The notes: generated by a model not told the origin, from the letters alone. A stretch of 64,000 bases of DNA from Rhodobacter sp. SY28-1 (GCF_005222785.1 NZ_STGH01000003.1:558001-622000), one strand, 5' to 3'; numbered from the stretch's first letter, positions 44,188 to 53,678 are shown. Numbers and translations: made by a program.

Positions 44188-45492
44188 ATGGCCGCACAAC
44201 GCAACCTTCTTCTCTTCGCCGGTGTCGCGCTGCTGTTCATCCTGACCGGGGTGTTCCAGAGCTGGAACCTGTCGCTGAACATCCTGAACCTGGCGCTTCT
44301 GTCGGCGATCATGGCCATCGGGGTGAACATCCAGTGGGGCTATGCGGGCCTGTTCTCGACCGGGATCGTCGGTTCGGTGGCGCTTGGTGGTCTGGCGGTG
44401 GTGCTGGTCTCGGCCAGGCCCGTGCCGGAAGGCTGGGCTGCTGGCGGGCCGCGCATTCTTGGCGCTCTCGTCTTCGCGGCGATTGCCATCGGATTTGCCG
44501 TCTGGCTTTACCGGCGCCTCAAACCCGGAGCCAGCCGGACGCTGGCGCTGGCGCTGTACCTCATCGTCGCCTTTTTCATCTACCGTGCTGTCCTGGACCC
44601 CGCCGTTGTCGCCGTCGAGGCGAACAATCCCGCACAGGCGGGCAACATCGGCGGGCTCGGCCTCAACTCGCTGGTTGCCTGGCCGGTCGGCGCGCTGATG
44701 GCGGCGGCGGCGGCCTGGGTCATCGGCAAGATCGCCCTTGGCCTGCGTGAGGACTATCTGGCCATCGCAACCCTTGGCATTGCAGAGATCATCGTCACCG
44801 TCATGCGGAACGAGGACTGGCTGGCGCGGGGGGTGAAGAACCTGATCGACCTGCCCCGCCCCTGGCCGGTCCCCAAGGAAGTCGACCTGCAGTCCAATCC
44901 TGCCTTCCTTGAACCGGTCGCCAGCCTTGGCCTTGATCCGGTGACGGCCTCAACGATCTTCGTCAAGCTGCTGTACGCGACGATGTTCGGCCTGGTCCTT
45001 GTGCTTCTGGTCTGGGGCTGCGAACGCGCCTTGAACAGCCCCTGGGGCCGCATGGTCCGCGCGATCCGCGACAACGAGATTTCCTCGGCCGCGATGGGCA
45101 AGGACGTCAAGTTCCGTCACCTGCAGATTTTCATCATCGGTTCGGCAGTCGTGGGCCTTGCGGGGGCGATGATGACCTCGATGGAAGGGCAGTTGACCCC
45201 GCCGTCCTACCTGCCCCTGCGGTTCACCTTCCTGATCTGGGTGATGGTCATCGTTGGCGGGTCGGGGAACAACTGGGGCTCCATCCTCGGCGGTCTTCTG
45301 ATCGGCTGGCTCTATCTGGCGGTCGAATTCCTCGGTCCCCAACTGATGAGTGCCATCACGGCCGGCCTGCCCGCCGGAGGGTTGCGGGACCACCTGCAGG
45401 ACACGGCGGCGCATATGCGGCTTCTGACTCTGGGGGTTGTCCTTCTTCTGGTTCTGCGCTTTGCGCCCAAGGGTCTAATCCCCGAGAAATGA
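44188..45492 (+). CDS. Liv-type ABC transporter permease (LivM-like)
   Basis: 434 residues, with about ten membrane helices. AIMAIGVNIQWGYAGLFSTG and GLREDYLAIATLGIAEIIV are conserved LivM segments, and MVRAIRDNEISSAAMGKDV is the coupling loop; ends LRFAPKGLIPEK. An insertion of roughly 100 residues, relatively long and including two extra hydrophobic stretches (about 70-135), precedes the coupling region. Last transport gene, followed by a hairpin. Confidence 0.92.
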   Translation: MAAQRNLLLFAGVALLFILTGVFQSWNLSLNILNLALLSAIMAIGVNIQWGYAGLFSTGIVGSVALGGLAVVLVSARPVPEGWAAGGPRILGALVFAAIAIGFAVWLYRRLKPGASRTLALALYLIVAFFIYRAVLDPAVVAVEANNPAQAGNIGGLGLNSLVAWPVGALMAAAAAWVIGKIALGLREDYLAIATLGIAEIIVTVMRNEDWLARGVKNLIDLPRPWPVPKEVDLQSNPAFLEPVASLGLDPVTASTIFVKLLYATMFGLVLVLLVWGCERALNSPWGRMVRAIRDNEISSAAMGKDVKFRHLQIFIIGSAVVGLAGAMMTSMEGQLTPPSYLPLRFTFLIWVMVIVGGSGNNWGSILGGLLIGWLYLAVEFLGPQLMSAITAGLPAGGLRDHLQDTAAHMRLLTLGVVLLLVLRFAPKGLIPEK

Positions 45493-45499
45493 CCGGTCA

Positions 45500-45524
45500 G
45501 CAGCCGGGTGTATGGCCCGGCTGC
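45500..45524 (+). terminator. hairpin after LivM gene
   Basis: 9-bp perfect stem GCAGCCGGG / CCCGGCTGC, 7-nt loop, 8 bp beyond the stop codon; only a short pyrimidine run follows, so termination may be partial and the flavoprotein gene may be read through. Confidence 0.5.
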
Positions 45525-45605
45525 GACATTCCTTGTCGCAAATCCTCATGACCCGGGTCCCCTGCCCCGCCATGGTGCGGCAAACGGGTCTAGGAGAGTC
45601 TTGCG

Positions 45606-48026
45606 ATGAAAACCCATGCGCGCGTGGTGGTGATTGGCGGCGGCGTTGTCGGCTGCTCGGTCCTGTATCACCTGACCAAGCTTGGCTGGTCCGATGTCAT
45701 GCTGATCGAACGGTCGGAACTGACGTCGGGGTCGACCTGGCACGCGGCGGGCGGGTTCCACACGATCAACGGCGACACCAACATGGCGGCGCTGCAAGGC
45801 TATACGATCCGGCTCTACAAGGAGTTGGAGGCGATCACCGGCATGTCCTGCGGGCTGCACCATGTCGGCGGCGTGACGCTTGCCGACAACGAGGCCCGGT
45901 TCGAGATGCTGAAGGCCGAACGCGCCAAGCATCGCTACATGGGTCTGGATACCGAGATCCTGACCCCGGCCGAGATTACCAAGCTGACCGACGGGCTGGT
46001 GGATGTGAAGGGCGTTCTGGGAGGACTTTACGATCCCTTGGACGGCCACCTCGACCCTTCGGGCACGACCCACGCCTATGCCAAGGCGGCACGGATGGGC
46101 GGGGCCGAAATCGTTCTGCACAACCGGGTGCTGGAAACGCGGCCCACGAAGGAAGGCTGGGAAGTCGTCACCGAAAAGGGCACCGTCACCTGCGAGCATC
46201 TGGTGAACGCAGGTGGCCTGTGGGCCCGGGAAATCGGGGCAATGGCCGGGGTTTACCTACCTTTGTTGCCGATGGCACACCAATACATCGTCACCGACGA
46301 CATCCCCGAGATCATGGACATCTTGGGCCAGGGCCGCGAGTTCCCGCATGTCATGGACCCGGGCGGCGAGTTCTACCTGCGGCAGGAAGGCCGCGGCATG
46401 TGCATCGGCTTTTACGAAAAACCTTGCGAGCCTTGGGCTGTCGATGGCACGCCCTGGAACTTCGGCCATGAGCTTCTGAACGAGCAATTCGACAAGATCG
46501 AGGACTCGGTCAACTTCGCCTACCGCCGCATTCCGGTCTTGGAACGGTCCGGCGTCAAGCGGGTGATCCACGGGCCTTTCACCTTTGCCCCCGACGGCAA
46601 CCCGCTGATTGGCCCGGTGCCGGGCCTGCGCAACTACTGGTCGGCTTGCGCGGTGATGGCGGGCTTCAGCCAGGGCGGCGGCATGGGTCTGGCTTTGGCG
46701 CAGTGGATGATCCACGGCGAAGTCGAACGCGACCCGCGCGGCTTTGACGTTGCGCGGTTTGGCAACTGGACCTCTCCGGGCTACACCGTGCCGAAGGTCA
46801 TCGAGAACTACCAGATGCGCTTCAGCGTGTCCTATCCAAACGAGGAACGCCCCGCCGCCAGACCCTTCCGCACCACCCCGATGTACGAGGTCTTTGACGG
46901 CATGAACGCCGTCTGGGGCGCGCAATACGGGCTGGAAGTGGTGAACTACCACGCGCTGCCGGGCGAGCCGCGGTACGAGACACCGACCTTCAAGCGCTCG
47001 AACGCCTGGGAGGCGACGAGGGCCGAAGTGATGGCCGTGCGCGAAGGCGTCGGGATCAACGAGGTGCAGAACTTCGGCAAGTACCTGGTCAAGGGCGCGG
47101 GCGCCCGGGCCTGGCTCGACCGGATCATGGCGGGACGCATCCCGCAGCCGGGGCGGCTGTCGCTGACGCCGATGCTAGCCGAAAGCGGCAAGATCATCGG
47201 CGACTTCACCGTGTCCTGCCTGTCCGAGACCGAGTTCCAGCTGACCGCCAGTTACGGCGCGCAGGGCTGGCACCAGCGCTGGTTCGAACAACATCAAGAA
47301 CCGGGTGTAACTGTCGAGAATATCTCGGATTCCCGATCTGGCTTCCAGATCGCCGGCCCCAAGGCGCGCGAGCTTCTGTCCCGCGTCACCCGGTCTGATG
47401 TCAGCTCGGAAGCGTTCAAGTTCATGGACGTCCGCCGCATGACCGTCGGCATGGCCAACTGCATCGTCCAGCGGGTCAGCTATACCGCGGACCTTGGGTA
47501 CGAAATCTTCACCGACCACATGTCGGTCAGGCACCTCTGGGACGTGCTGTCGGCGGCGGGCAAGGACCTGGGCCTGCGCCCCTTCGGAATGCGGGCGATG
47601 ATGTCCCTGCGATTGGACAAATGGTTCGGCTCGTGGGGCCGCGAGTTCTCACCCGATTACACTCCGGCCGAGACCGGCCTTGACCGCTTCATCAGCTGGA
47701 ACAAGCCTGCCGACTGGATCGGCAAGGCGGCCGCGATGAAGGAAAAGGCGGAAGGACCCAAGCGCAAGCTGGTGCCGATCGTCGTGGACGCCAAGGATGC
47801 CGATGTCGTGGCCTGGGAGCCGATCTGGCTGGACGGCGCGGTCGTCGGTTGGTGCACCAGCGGCGGCTACAGCCACTGGACCGGCAAGTCGGTCGCGCAG
47901 GGCTTCATCCCGGCGGACCGGGTGCAAGACGGGCTGGAGCTGGAGGTTGAGATTCTGGGCGAACGTCGCCCCGCCCGGGTGCATCTTGCGCCATTGTGGG
48001 ACGACGGCGGGCGGATGCGCGGCTGA
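45606..48026 (+). CDS. FAD-dependent dimethylglycine/sarcosine dehydrogenase-like protein fused to GcvT domain
   Basis: 806 residues. The N-terminal DAO fold (about 1-400) has dinucleotide motif VVVIGGGVVGCSVLYHL and SGSTWHAAGG, where the His matches the covalent FAD-attachment site of dimethylglycine dehydrogenase. A linker domain and a C-terminal aminomethyltransferase (GcvT) part (about 430-806) follow, with ADLGYEIF and RPFGMRAMMSLRLDK for folate binding. Family members oxidise an N-methyl group and pass the C1 unit to tetrahydrofolate. The Liv-type importer upstream may supply the substrate. Exact substrate uncertain. Confidence 0.88.
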   Translation: MKTHARVVVIGGGVVGCSVLYHLTKLGWSDVMLIERSELTSGSTWHAAGGFHTINGDTNMAALQGYTIRLYKELEAITGMSCGLHHVGGVTLADNEARFEMLKAERAKHRYMGLDTEILTPAEITKLTDGLVDVKGVLGGLYDPLDGHLDPSGTTHAYAKAARMGGAEIVLHNRVLETRPTKEGWEVVTEKGTVTCEHLVNAGGLWAREIGAMAGVYLPLLPMAHQYIVTDDIPEIMDILGQGREFPHVMDPGGEFYLRQEGRGMCIGFYEKPCEPWAVDGTPWNFGHELLNEQFDKIEDSVNFAYRRIPVLERSGVKRVIHGPFTFAPDGNPLIGPVPGLRNYWSACAVMAGFSQGGGMGLALAQWMIHGEVERDPRGFDVARFGNWTSPGYTVPKVIENYQMRFSVSYPNEERPAARPFRTTPMYEVFDGMNAVWGAQYGLEVVNYHALPGEPRYETPTFKRSNAWEATRAEVMAVREGVGINEVQNFGKYLVKGAGARAWLDRIMAGRIPQPGRLSLTPMLAESGKIIGDFTVSCLSETEFQLTASYGAQGWHQRWFEQHQEPGVTVENISDSRSGFQIAGPKARELLSRVTRSDVSSEAFKFMDVRRMTVGMANCIVQRVSYTADLGYEIFTDHMSVRHLWDVLSAAGKDLGLRPFGMRAMMSLRLDKWFGSWGREFSPDYTPAETGLDRFISWNKPADWIGKAAAMKEKAEGPKRKLVPIVVDAKDADVVAWEPIWLDGAVVGWCTSGGYSHWTGKSVAQGFIPADRVQDGLELEVEILGERRPARVHLAPLWDDGGRMRG

Positions 48027-48070
48027 CCTCTGGCTTGACAGAACGGTCGCATCGCCCAAGCATCCGGGCC

Positions 48071-48682
48071 ATGCGCCCGGTCGTCCACATCCTGATCCTC
48101 GCCGCCGGTGCCTCGTCGCGGATGCGGGGCGCCGACAAGCTGGTGCAACCGATTGCGGGTGTGCCGATCCTGCGCCGGGTGGCAGAGACGGCCCTGGCCA
48201 CCGGCCTGCCGGTCCTAGTTGCCCTGCCGCCCGACGCAATGGCACGGCGGACGGCGGTTTCGGGGCTTGAGGTTCGGGTGGTCGAGGTTCCGGACGCGGC
48301 CCAGGGAATGTCACGCTCACTGGTGCGCGGCATCGCGATCATCAGTTCGGAAGCCGCGGGCGACCAGGACGGACTGATGGTGCTTCCCGCCGACATGCCG
48401 GGGTTCACGACCGCCGCGCTGGACAGGCTTGTCGCCCGCTTTCAGGCTGACCCAGATCTGATCTGGCGTGGCGGAACCAAAGACGGCCAAGTCGGGCATC
48501 CGGCCATCTTCCCGCGATCTTTCTGGCCGGAACTTGCGAAAGTCACGGGAGATGAGGGCGGACGGTCGGTCCTCCGGGCCAATCCGGACAGGATCTCTGT
48601 CCTGGAGCTGCCGGGACAGATGGCGATTCTCGACCTCGACACCCCGGAGGACTGGGCGGCCTATCTGGGCCGCCCGATCTGA
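48071..48682 (+). CDS. MobA-like NTP transferase (molybdenum cofactor cytidylyltransferase type)
   Basis: 203 residues. Nucleotidyltransferase fold with the nucleotide-binding opening ILILAAGASSRMRGADKL, the metal-binding aspartate in MVLPADMPGF and GQVGHPAIFPRSFWPEL, diagnostic for the MocA/CoxI-like branch. It would attach CMP (or GMP) to molybdopterin for xanthine-oxidase-type enzymes. No molybdoenzyme is nearby. The ATG at 48071 is used because the longer frame overlaps the flavoprotein. Confidence 0.82.
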   Translation: MRPVVHILILAAGASSRMRGADKLVQPIAGVPILRRVAETALATGLPVLVALPPDAMARRTAVSGLEVRVVEVPDAAQGMSRSLVRGIAIISSEAAGDQDGLMVLPADMPGFTTAALDRLVARFQADPDLIWRGGTKDGQVGHPAIFPRSFWPELAKVTGDEGGRSVLRANPDRISVLELPGQMAILDLDTPEDWAAYLGRPI

Positions 48683-51328
48683 TCAGCGCGAAACCAAAAC
48701 CCTTGCCTCGTGCGCCTTCAGCGACAGCCGCGCCGAGGGGAAGGCATCCGCATTCACGGCAAGTTCTGGGAAGAGTTCGAGAACTTCGTCGCGGGCCGCC
48801 TGATCGAGCGCGGACAGCGTCCGTTCGGCAGGCTGGAAGCTTTCGGTCCAGATCCCGTCGGAATGCACGATCTCATGCCGGTCAAACAGGATATGGACAT
48901 AGGTCACCCCATCTTCCGGCAATGCGCGCGTGACCTCGGCCATCCCGACCAGATGCTTGGCGGGCACCAGAACCTCGGACTCGCCAAAGTACATTTCAGC
49001 CCGCGCACCTTCGATAAGGACGCGGTGCTGCGGCGAAACGAGCATGGTCCGGTCTGGCCCGGCGGCTCCGAATGCCCGCGACGCGATGCGCACCGGCTGG
49101 AGCTGCGGATTGGCCAGCAGGTCGCGATAGGACAACTTGCACTGGCCAACCCAACGCAGCGGCTGCAAGCCATTGTCGCGTGTCAGCACCATCTCGCCGG
49201 GACGCAGATCCTCGACCGCGACGGGACCGCGGGCCGTGGTAATCAGGGTGCCCGCCGTAAAGCAGACGATCACCAGGCTTTCGATGTCGGTAAAGACCAG
49301 CGTGCCGATAATCGTCGTCCCGTCCGGGCCGTAGAAGATGATCGTGCCGTTTTCCAGGTTCAGCGGGTCATAGACCACTTCGATCCGGTCCCAGCCGAAG
49401 CCGGTCACATCCACGGTCAACGTATCGTTGTCGGTACCGCCACCGCCGCCATCGACGGTCTCGTTGCCGAGGATGTCGTTCACCGTGGCGGTGAAGCTCA
49501 TGTAGGCGGCGTCTTGGTCGTCGCCGCCGAAAATTCCGTCCGTACCGGCACCGCCATACAGCGTATCCCGGCCCGCGCCACCGTAGACGGTGTCGTTTCC
49601 GTCACCGCCGTACAGCTGGTCGTTGCCCTCGTCCCCGCCGATCAGGTCGTTGTCGTCGCCACCGTAGATCGTATCCGCGTCGGTGCCGCCATAAATCGTG
49701 TCGTTCGCATCGCCGCCGTACAGCAGGTCCGTGCCCTGGTCGCCCGAGACGAAGTCGTTCCCGTCGTCGCCCTGGATCGTGTCGCTGTCATTGCCGCCAT
49801 ACAGCAGGTCATCCCCGTCCAGGCCCGCAATGGTGTCGTCCCCGCGACCGCCGTAGATCAGGTTCGTGTAGGCATCGTTCGGGTCAGAACTGAACCCGTC
49901 AAAGCCAATCAGCGTGTCGTTGTAGATCGACCCGATAAAGCCGTCGACACCCGTGCCGGTGTCACCCGTGGCGTCGCCACCGGTGAAAACACCAGTGGCA
50001 AGGTTCACGTTCACTGCAGCGTTCGAGTCGCTGTAATCGATCAGGTCAAGGCCCTGGCTGCCATTGAAGACGTCCGCCCCGGCCCCGCCGCGCAGCGTAT
50101 CGTCTCCGGCGCCGCCGAACAGCGTATCGTTGCCTGCATCGCCGAGGAGGTAATCGTTGCCGGTCCCGCCGTCGATCGTGTCCGCACCGTCCCCGCCGTA
50201 AAGCGTGTCGTTGCCAACTTCGCCGAACATATCGTCAGCGTCATTTCCGCCGTAGGCGAGGTCGTTGCCGTCGCCGCCGCGCACCACATCGACACCCAGC
50301 CCGCCATACAGCGTGTCGTTGTCCGTACCGCCATACAGCGTATCACTCTCGCTGCCGCCATCCAGGACGTCGTTGCCCGCATCGCCATAGAGCGTGTCGG
50401 TGCCCGCATCGCCAGAGATCGTGTCGGCGCCGTCGTTGCCGTACAGAAGGTCGCCATCGTTGCCGCCAAAGACCTGGTCCTCGTCATTGCCGCCATAAAG
50501 GGTGTCGATCCCTACCCCGCCGAACAGGCTGTCTCCGCCGTCGCCACCGTAAAGCCGGTCAGTCCCTGCATCGCCATACAGGGTGTCGTTGCCCAGATCG
50601 CCGTAAAGGCTGTCGGTGTCGTTGCCGCCATAGATCTGGTCGCCGTCGTTGCCGCCATACAGCGTGTCAGCGCCGATATCCCCGTACAGCGTATCCAGTC
50701 CGGCATCGCCAAAGGCGAGGTCGCCGTCGTTGCCGCCGAAGATCTGGTCGCCATCATTGCCGCCATACAGCGTATCGACGCCTACACCGCCGAACAGGCT
50801 GTCGACGCCTTCGCCACCCTCCAGACGGTCAGTCCCTGCATCGCCATACAGGGTGTCATTGCCCAGATCGCCATATAGGCTGTCGTTTTCGGTGCCACCG
50901 TATATCTGATCGCCGTCGTTACCACCGTACAGCGTGTCGATACCCGACCCGCCGAACAGGCTGTCTACGCCCTCGCCGCCTTCCAGACGATCCGTGCCCG
51001 CGTCGCCGTAAAGCGTGTCGTTGCCAGCGTCTCCAAACAGTGAGTCGGTATCATCGCCGCCGTAAAGCCGATCAGCGTCGTTACCGCCGTACAACGTGTC
51101 ATTTTCAGTGCCACCATACAGCAGGTCAAGGCCGTCGTTGCCGAACCCGAGGTCGTTGTCGTCTCCGCCATAGATCGTGTCATTCCCGGTGAGGCCGCGC
51201 AGCGTGTCATTGCCACCACCGTCACCAGTAGTGCTGCCACCGAAGATCACATCATTAATTGTGCCAGGTAGTGTCGTGTCACCGACAAGACTGTCGCTGC
51301 CGGAATTCGACCCAGTAAGCGTTGCCAT
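48683..51328 (-). CDS. RTX (hemolysin-type calcium-binding repeat) protein with C-terminal Hint domain
   Basis: 881 residues. From about residue 20 to 640 it is built of Gly/Asp-rich nonapeptides (G-G-x-G-x-D-x-L/I-Y), interrupted at about 425-480 by a non-RTX insert (LIDYSDSNAAVNVNLATGVF). RTX repeats bind calcium and fold outside the cell after type I secretion. Cys689 begins a Hint_2-type domain (CFTAGTLITTARGPVAVEDL...LTRDNGLQPLRWVG...LVSPQHRVLI...VLVPAKHL). The Hint part could cleave autocatalytically at Cys689; there is no C-extein HN junction. No secretion genes are adjacent. Confidence 0.88.
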   Translation of the reverse strand: MATLTGSNSGSDSLVGDTTLPGTINDVIFGGSTTGDGGGNDTLRGLTGNDTIYGGDDNDLGFGNDGLDLLYGGTENDTLYGGNDADRLYGGDDTDSLFGDAGNDTLYGDAGTDRLEGGEGVDSLFGGSGIDTLYGGNDGDQIYGGTENDSLYGDLGNDTLYGDAGTDRLEGGEGVDSLFGGVGVDTLYGGNDGDQIFGGNDGDLAFGDAGLDTLYGDIGADTLYGGNDGDQIYGGNDTDSLYGDLGNDTLYGDAGTDRLYGGDGGDSLFGGVGIDTLYGGNDEDQVFGGNDGDLLYGNDGADTISGDAGTDTLYGDAGNDVLDGGSESDTLYGGTDNDTLYGGLGVDVVRGGDGNDLAYGGNDADDMFGEVGNDTLYGGDGADTIDGGTGNDYLLGDAGNDTLFGGAGDDTLRGGAGADVFNGSQGLDLIDYSDSNAAVNVNLATGVFTGGDATGDTGTGVDGFIGSIYNDTLIGFDGFSSDPNDAYTNLIYGGRGDDTIAGLDGDDLLYGGNDSDTIQGDDGNDFVSGDQGTDLLYGGDANDTIYGGTDADTIYGGDDNDLIGGDEGNDQLYGGDGNDTVYGGAGRDTLYGGAGTDGIFGGDDQDAAYMSFTATVNDILGNETVDGGGGGTDNDTLTVDVTGFGWDRIEVVYDPLNLENGTIIFYGPDGTTIIGTLVFTDIESLVIVCFTAGTLITTARGPVAVEDLRPGEMVLTRDNGLQPLRWVGQCKLSYRDLLANPQLQPVRIASRAFGAAGPDRTMLVSPQHRVLIEGARAEMYFGESEVLVPAKHLVGMAEVTRALPEDGVTYVHILFDRHEIVHSDGIWTESFQPAERTLSALDQAARDEVLELFPELAVNADAFPSARLSLKAHEARVLVSR

Positions 51329-51495
51329 GCTCTTCGTCCCTCTGCCTCAGCGGCGCGACCTAGCCCTGGTTTTTGTCCATTTTCAGGCTCGATTGCGCTG
51401 TTCTAGGGCAAGTGCCGCGCAAACGTCCATCACTGGTGGCTACTGTCGGTCAGATTTACTCATAGTTTGTTACTGGCAGACTACAATGTGCACAC

Positions 51496-52143
51496 TCACA
51501 AGGCGAGTCCAGAAACTTCTGCCTCGGTCAGGACACGCCGTGATTGGCCATAAGTCGCCCGTCCGGCCGCGGTCTTGAGTTCCGGGAACAGTTCCAGAAT
51601 CTCCAGGCGCTGAGCATTGCCGATTCCCTTCAGCGAGGTATCGTCGGGATGGAAGGTTTCGGTCCAGACGCCATTGGTCAGCACCACCTCGTGCCGGTCG
51701 CACATGAAGTGGATGTAGGTCGTCCCGCTGGACTGCACCGTATGGACGCCCTGCGCCGCCAGATGCTTGGCCGCGACCAGCACCTCACGTTCGGCGTATT
51801 TGACCGACACGCGAGAGTTCGTGACCAGGACGCGGTGGTTCGGCGACACCATCATGTCGCGTTCGGGCAGGCCCTTGCCCAGCGATCCCTGCTGGATGAA
51901 CACCGGCAGAAGATGTGGATCCATCTGGAAGTCGTGCAGGAACATCTGGGTCTTGCCGACCCAGCGCACCGTCTGGATGCCGTTGTCGCGGGTCACGACG
52001 CGGTCACCGGCGGCGATCATCTCGACCGGCACCTCGCCCCGCTGGGTGGTGATCAGCGTCCCCGGAGTGAAGCACGGCGTCGCCCGCGGTGCGCGCGTCC
52101 CTGCCTCATGCAGTGGTGCCGACAAATCGTGGTCGTGCGTCAT
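51496..52143 (-). CDS. stand-alone Hint-domain protein
   Basis: 215 residues. A 23-residue N-terminus (MTHDHDLSAPLHEAG) precedes Cys24, the first residue of a Hint_2 domain (CFTPGTLITTQRGEVPVEMI, then VTRDNGIQTVRWVG, MVSPNHRVLVTN, VLVAAKHL and DRHEVVLTNGVWTETF). It aligns throughout with the Hint part of the RTX protein on the same strand 167 bp downstream. Without repeats or a signal peptide it is either a minimal processing protein or a detached module. The start was chosen for AGGGTCACC before the ATG at 52143. Confidence 0.82.
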   Translation of the reverse strand: MTHDHDLSAPLHEAGTRAPRATPCFTPGTLITTQRGEVPVEMIAAGDRVVTRDNGIQTVRWVGKTQMFLHDFQMDPHLLPVFIQQGSLGKGLPERDMMVSPNHRVLVTNSRVSVKYAEREVLVAAKHLAAQGVHTVQSSGTTYIHFMCDRHEVVLTNGVWTETFHPDDTSLKGIGNAQRLEILELFPELKTAAGRATYGQSRRVLTEAEVSGLAL

Positions 52144-52633
52144 GGTGACCCTGTTCAACATCCCTAGGCACCATCCCGCAGGTGCCGCGCCTCGTCCGTC
52201 CTGCATAGCGTCCCCGCCGGACGCGAGAAAAGCGGAAAATTGTTTGTAAACAAAGACAACACCGGCTGGATTCAGCCCTGGCGTGTGTCCTTGTCACCTA
52301 GGTTAACGTCTCACGGTCCCGTGCGTTCCCGTTTGGCCGGGATCGGCAGAAGTCGGGTAGCCGTAACATTATGACTGGACGACTCTTTCAATCTAAAGCT
52401 GTGTTTCCGCCCGTCGTGCCACTCATCGGCAATCATTCGCCGCGCAACCGGGTGTTGACAGGCGCAGTGACGCGCAAGTGATTGATCCGGTGATTTGACC
52501 GCACGGTCAATGTTTCCGCATCCTGCGCGAAATCAGCGACAGAACTGCGACTGATCAGAGTTTCGGATCATCAATGCGAATCAGGTCATCCCAATTCTCA
52601 TGGTGGTCACCCGAAGCCATCAATTGGGATAAG
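52144..52633. other. intergenic stretch without recognised gene
   Basis: 490 bp between the Hint protein start and the tRNA. It is less GC-biased (for example TTGTTTGTAAACAAAGACAA at 52230, a palindrome-like AT-rich spot containing TTTGTAAACAAA near the Hint promoter). No coding frame with family features; promoter DNA for the Hint gene is the likeliest content. Confidence 0.45.
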
Positions 52634-52717
52634 TGGTGCCCGAGGCGAGACTCGAACTCGCAAGCCTTGCGGCGGAGGATTTTGAATCCCCTGCGTCTAC
52701 CATTCCACCACTCGGGC
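52634..52717 (-). tRNA. tRNA-Leu (anticodon CAA)
   Basis: 84 nt including encoded CCA. The acceptor stem GCCCGAG / CTCGGGC pairs fully; a D-arm with GGTAGACGC, anticodon loop TTCAAAA (anticodon CAA), a long variable arm and TTCGAGTC in the T-loop identify a class II leucine tRNA. No integrase or duplicated 3' end is seen next to it. Confidence 0.95.
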
Positions 52718-52786
52718 CACCGGCGACACCTGTAGAACCTGCCGCCCCCCGCGTCAATCCGGGGCGCGCGCGGGGTTCTGCACGGG

Positions 52787-53650
52787 TCAGAGATCGTCGG
52801 TCTGAAACGTGTCACAGTCCGCCATCTGGCCCGACTGCAACCCGATCATGAACCAACGCGACCGCTGTTCCGAGGTGCCGTGGGTGAAGGTATGCGGCAT
52901 CGGGCGCTGGCCTGCATTGCGCTGCAGGGTGTCATCGCCGATCTGCTTCGCCGCGTTGACCGCCTCTTCCAGATCACCCCGTTCAACCACCCCGAGCGAC
53001 TGTGCCGCCTCGCGCGCCCAGATGCCGGACAGGCAATCGGCCTGCAGTTCGACCCGGACCGAGATCGCGTTCGATTCCGCTTGGCTGACCTGCTGGCGGA
53101 CCTGGTTCGCCTGGGCGAGGATGCCAAGCTCGTTCTGGACGTGGTGGCCGATCTCGTGGGCGACCACATAGGCGGCCGCAAAGTCCCCGCCTGCCCCAAG
53201 CCGCTGGTGCAGGGTCGTGAAAAAGGCGGTGTCGAGGTAGACCTTCTTGTCGGCCGGGCAGTAGAACGGCCCCGTCGCCTCGGAGGCGCCGCCGCAGGCG
53301 GATCGCGTCGCCTCCTTGAACAGCACCAGGGTCGCGGGCTTGTAGGCCCGGCCCAGCTGCTCCTGGAAGACGCGGGTCCAGATTTCCTCGGTGTCGGCCA
53401 GCACGACCGACACGAACTTGCCCTCGGCCTCGTCCTCGGCCGTCAGCTCGACCGGGGTGCCGCTGGTCTGGGTAATGCCTCCACTGTCTGGCCCAAGCAG
53501 CTGGCTGGGGTCCACCCCGAGGAAGAGGGCGATCAGGACGACGATGATCGCCCCTGCCCCGCCGACCCCGCCGACCCGCGCGGCACCGCCGCCACCCATG
53601 CGGCGGCGATCCTCGACGTTCGAACTTTCCCTGCGACCGCGCCACTGCAT
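52787..53650 (-). CDS. ypfJ: YpfJ-type neutral zinc metallopeptidase
   Basis: 287 residues: an Arg-rich start (MQWRGRRESSNVEDRRR), one membrane helix (about 33-46), then a zinc metallopeptidase domain with catalytic HEIGHHVQNELG and a third-ligand region VRVELQADCLSGIWA; ends PHTFTHGTSEQRSRWFMIGLQSG. This is the YpfJ/KPN_02809 family. Anchored in the inner membrane with a periplasmic domain. The start was moved to MQWRGR, the family N-terminus. Confidence 0.92.
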   Translation of the reverse strand: MQWRGRRESSNVEDRRRMGGGGAARVGGVGGAGAIIVVLIALFLGVDPSQLLGPDSGGITQTSGTPVELTAEDEAEGKFVSVVLADTEEIWTRVFQEQLGRAYKPATLVLFKEATRSACGGASEATGPFYCPADKKVYLDTAFFTTLHQRLGAGGDFAAAYVVAHEIGHHVQNELGILAQANQVRQQVSQAESNAISVRVELQADCLSGIWAREAAQSLGVVERGDLEEAVNAAKQIGDDTLQRNAGQRPMPHTFTHGTSEQRSRWFMIGLQSGQMADCDTFQTDDL

Positions 53651-53678
53651 GTCTTCACCCTTCCCTGTCGGCCCCTTT

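Noticed and set aside
48710-50878. 722-codon open frame on the plus strand across the RTX gene
   Set aside because: It is the antisense shadow of the repetitive RTX coding sequence; its Val/Ala/Ile-rich repeats mirror the GGxGxD repeats, and there is no start signal or family.
49500-51200. Regularly spaced short repeats that could look like a CRISPR array
   Set aside because: Spacing is 27 bp multiples set by nonapeptide codons in an open reading frame; no constant repeat with unique spacers and no cas genes.
52634-52717. tRNA-Leu as an attachment site for an integrated element
   Set aside because: No integrase and no duplicated tRNA 3' end within the window; flanking genes are ordinary chromosomal ones.
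52555-52815. 86-codon frame overlapping the tRNA gene
   Set aside because: It reads through the tRNA-Leu and has no ribosome-binding site; the tRNA explains the sequence.
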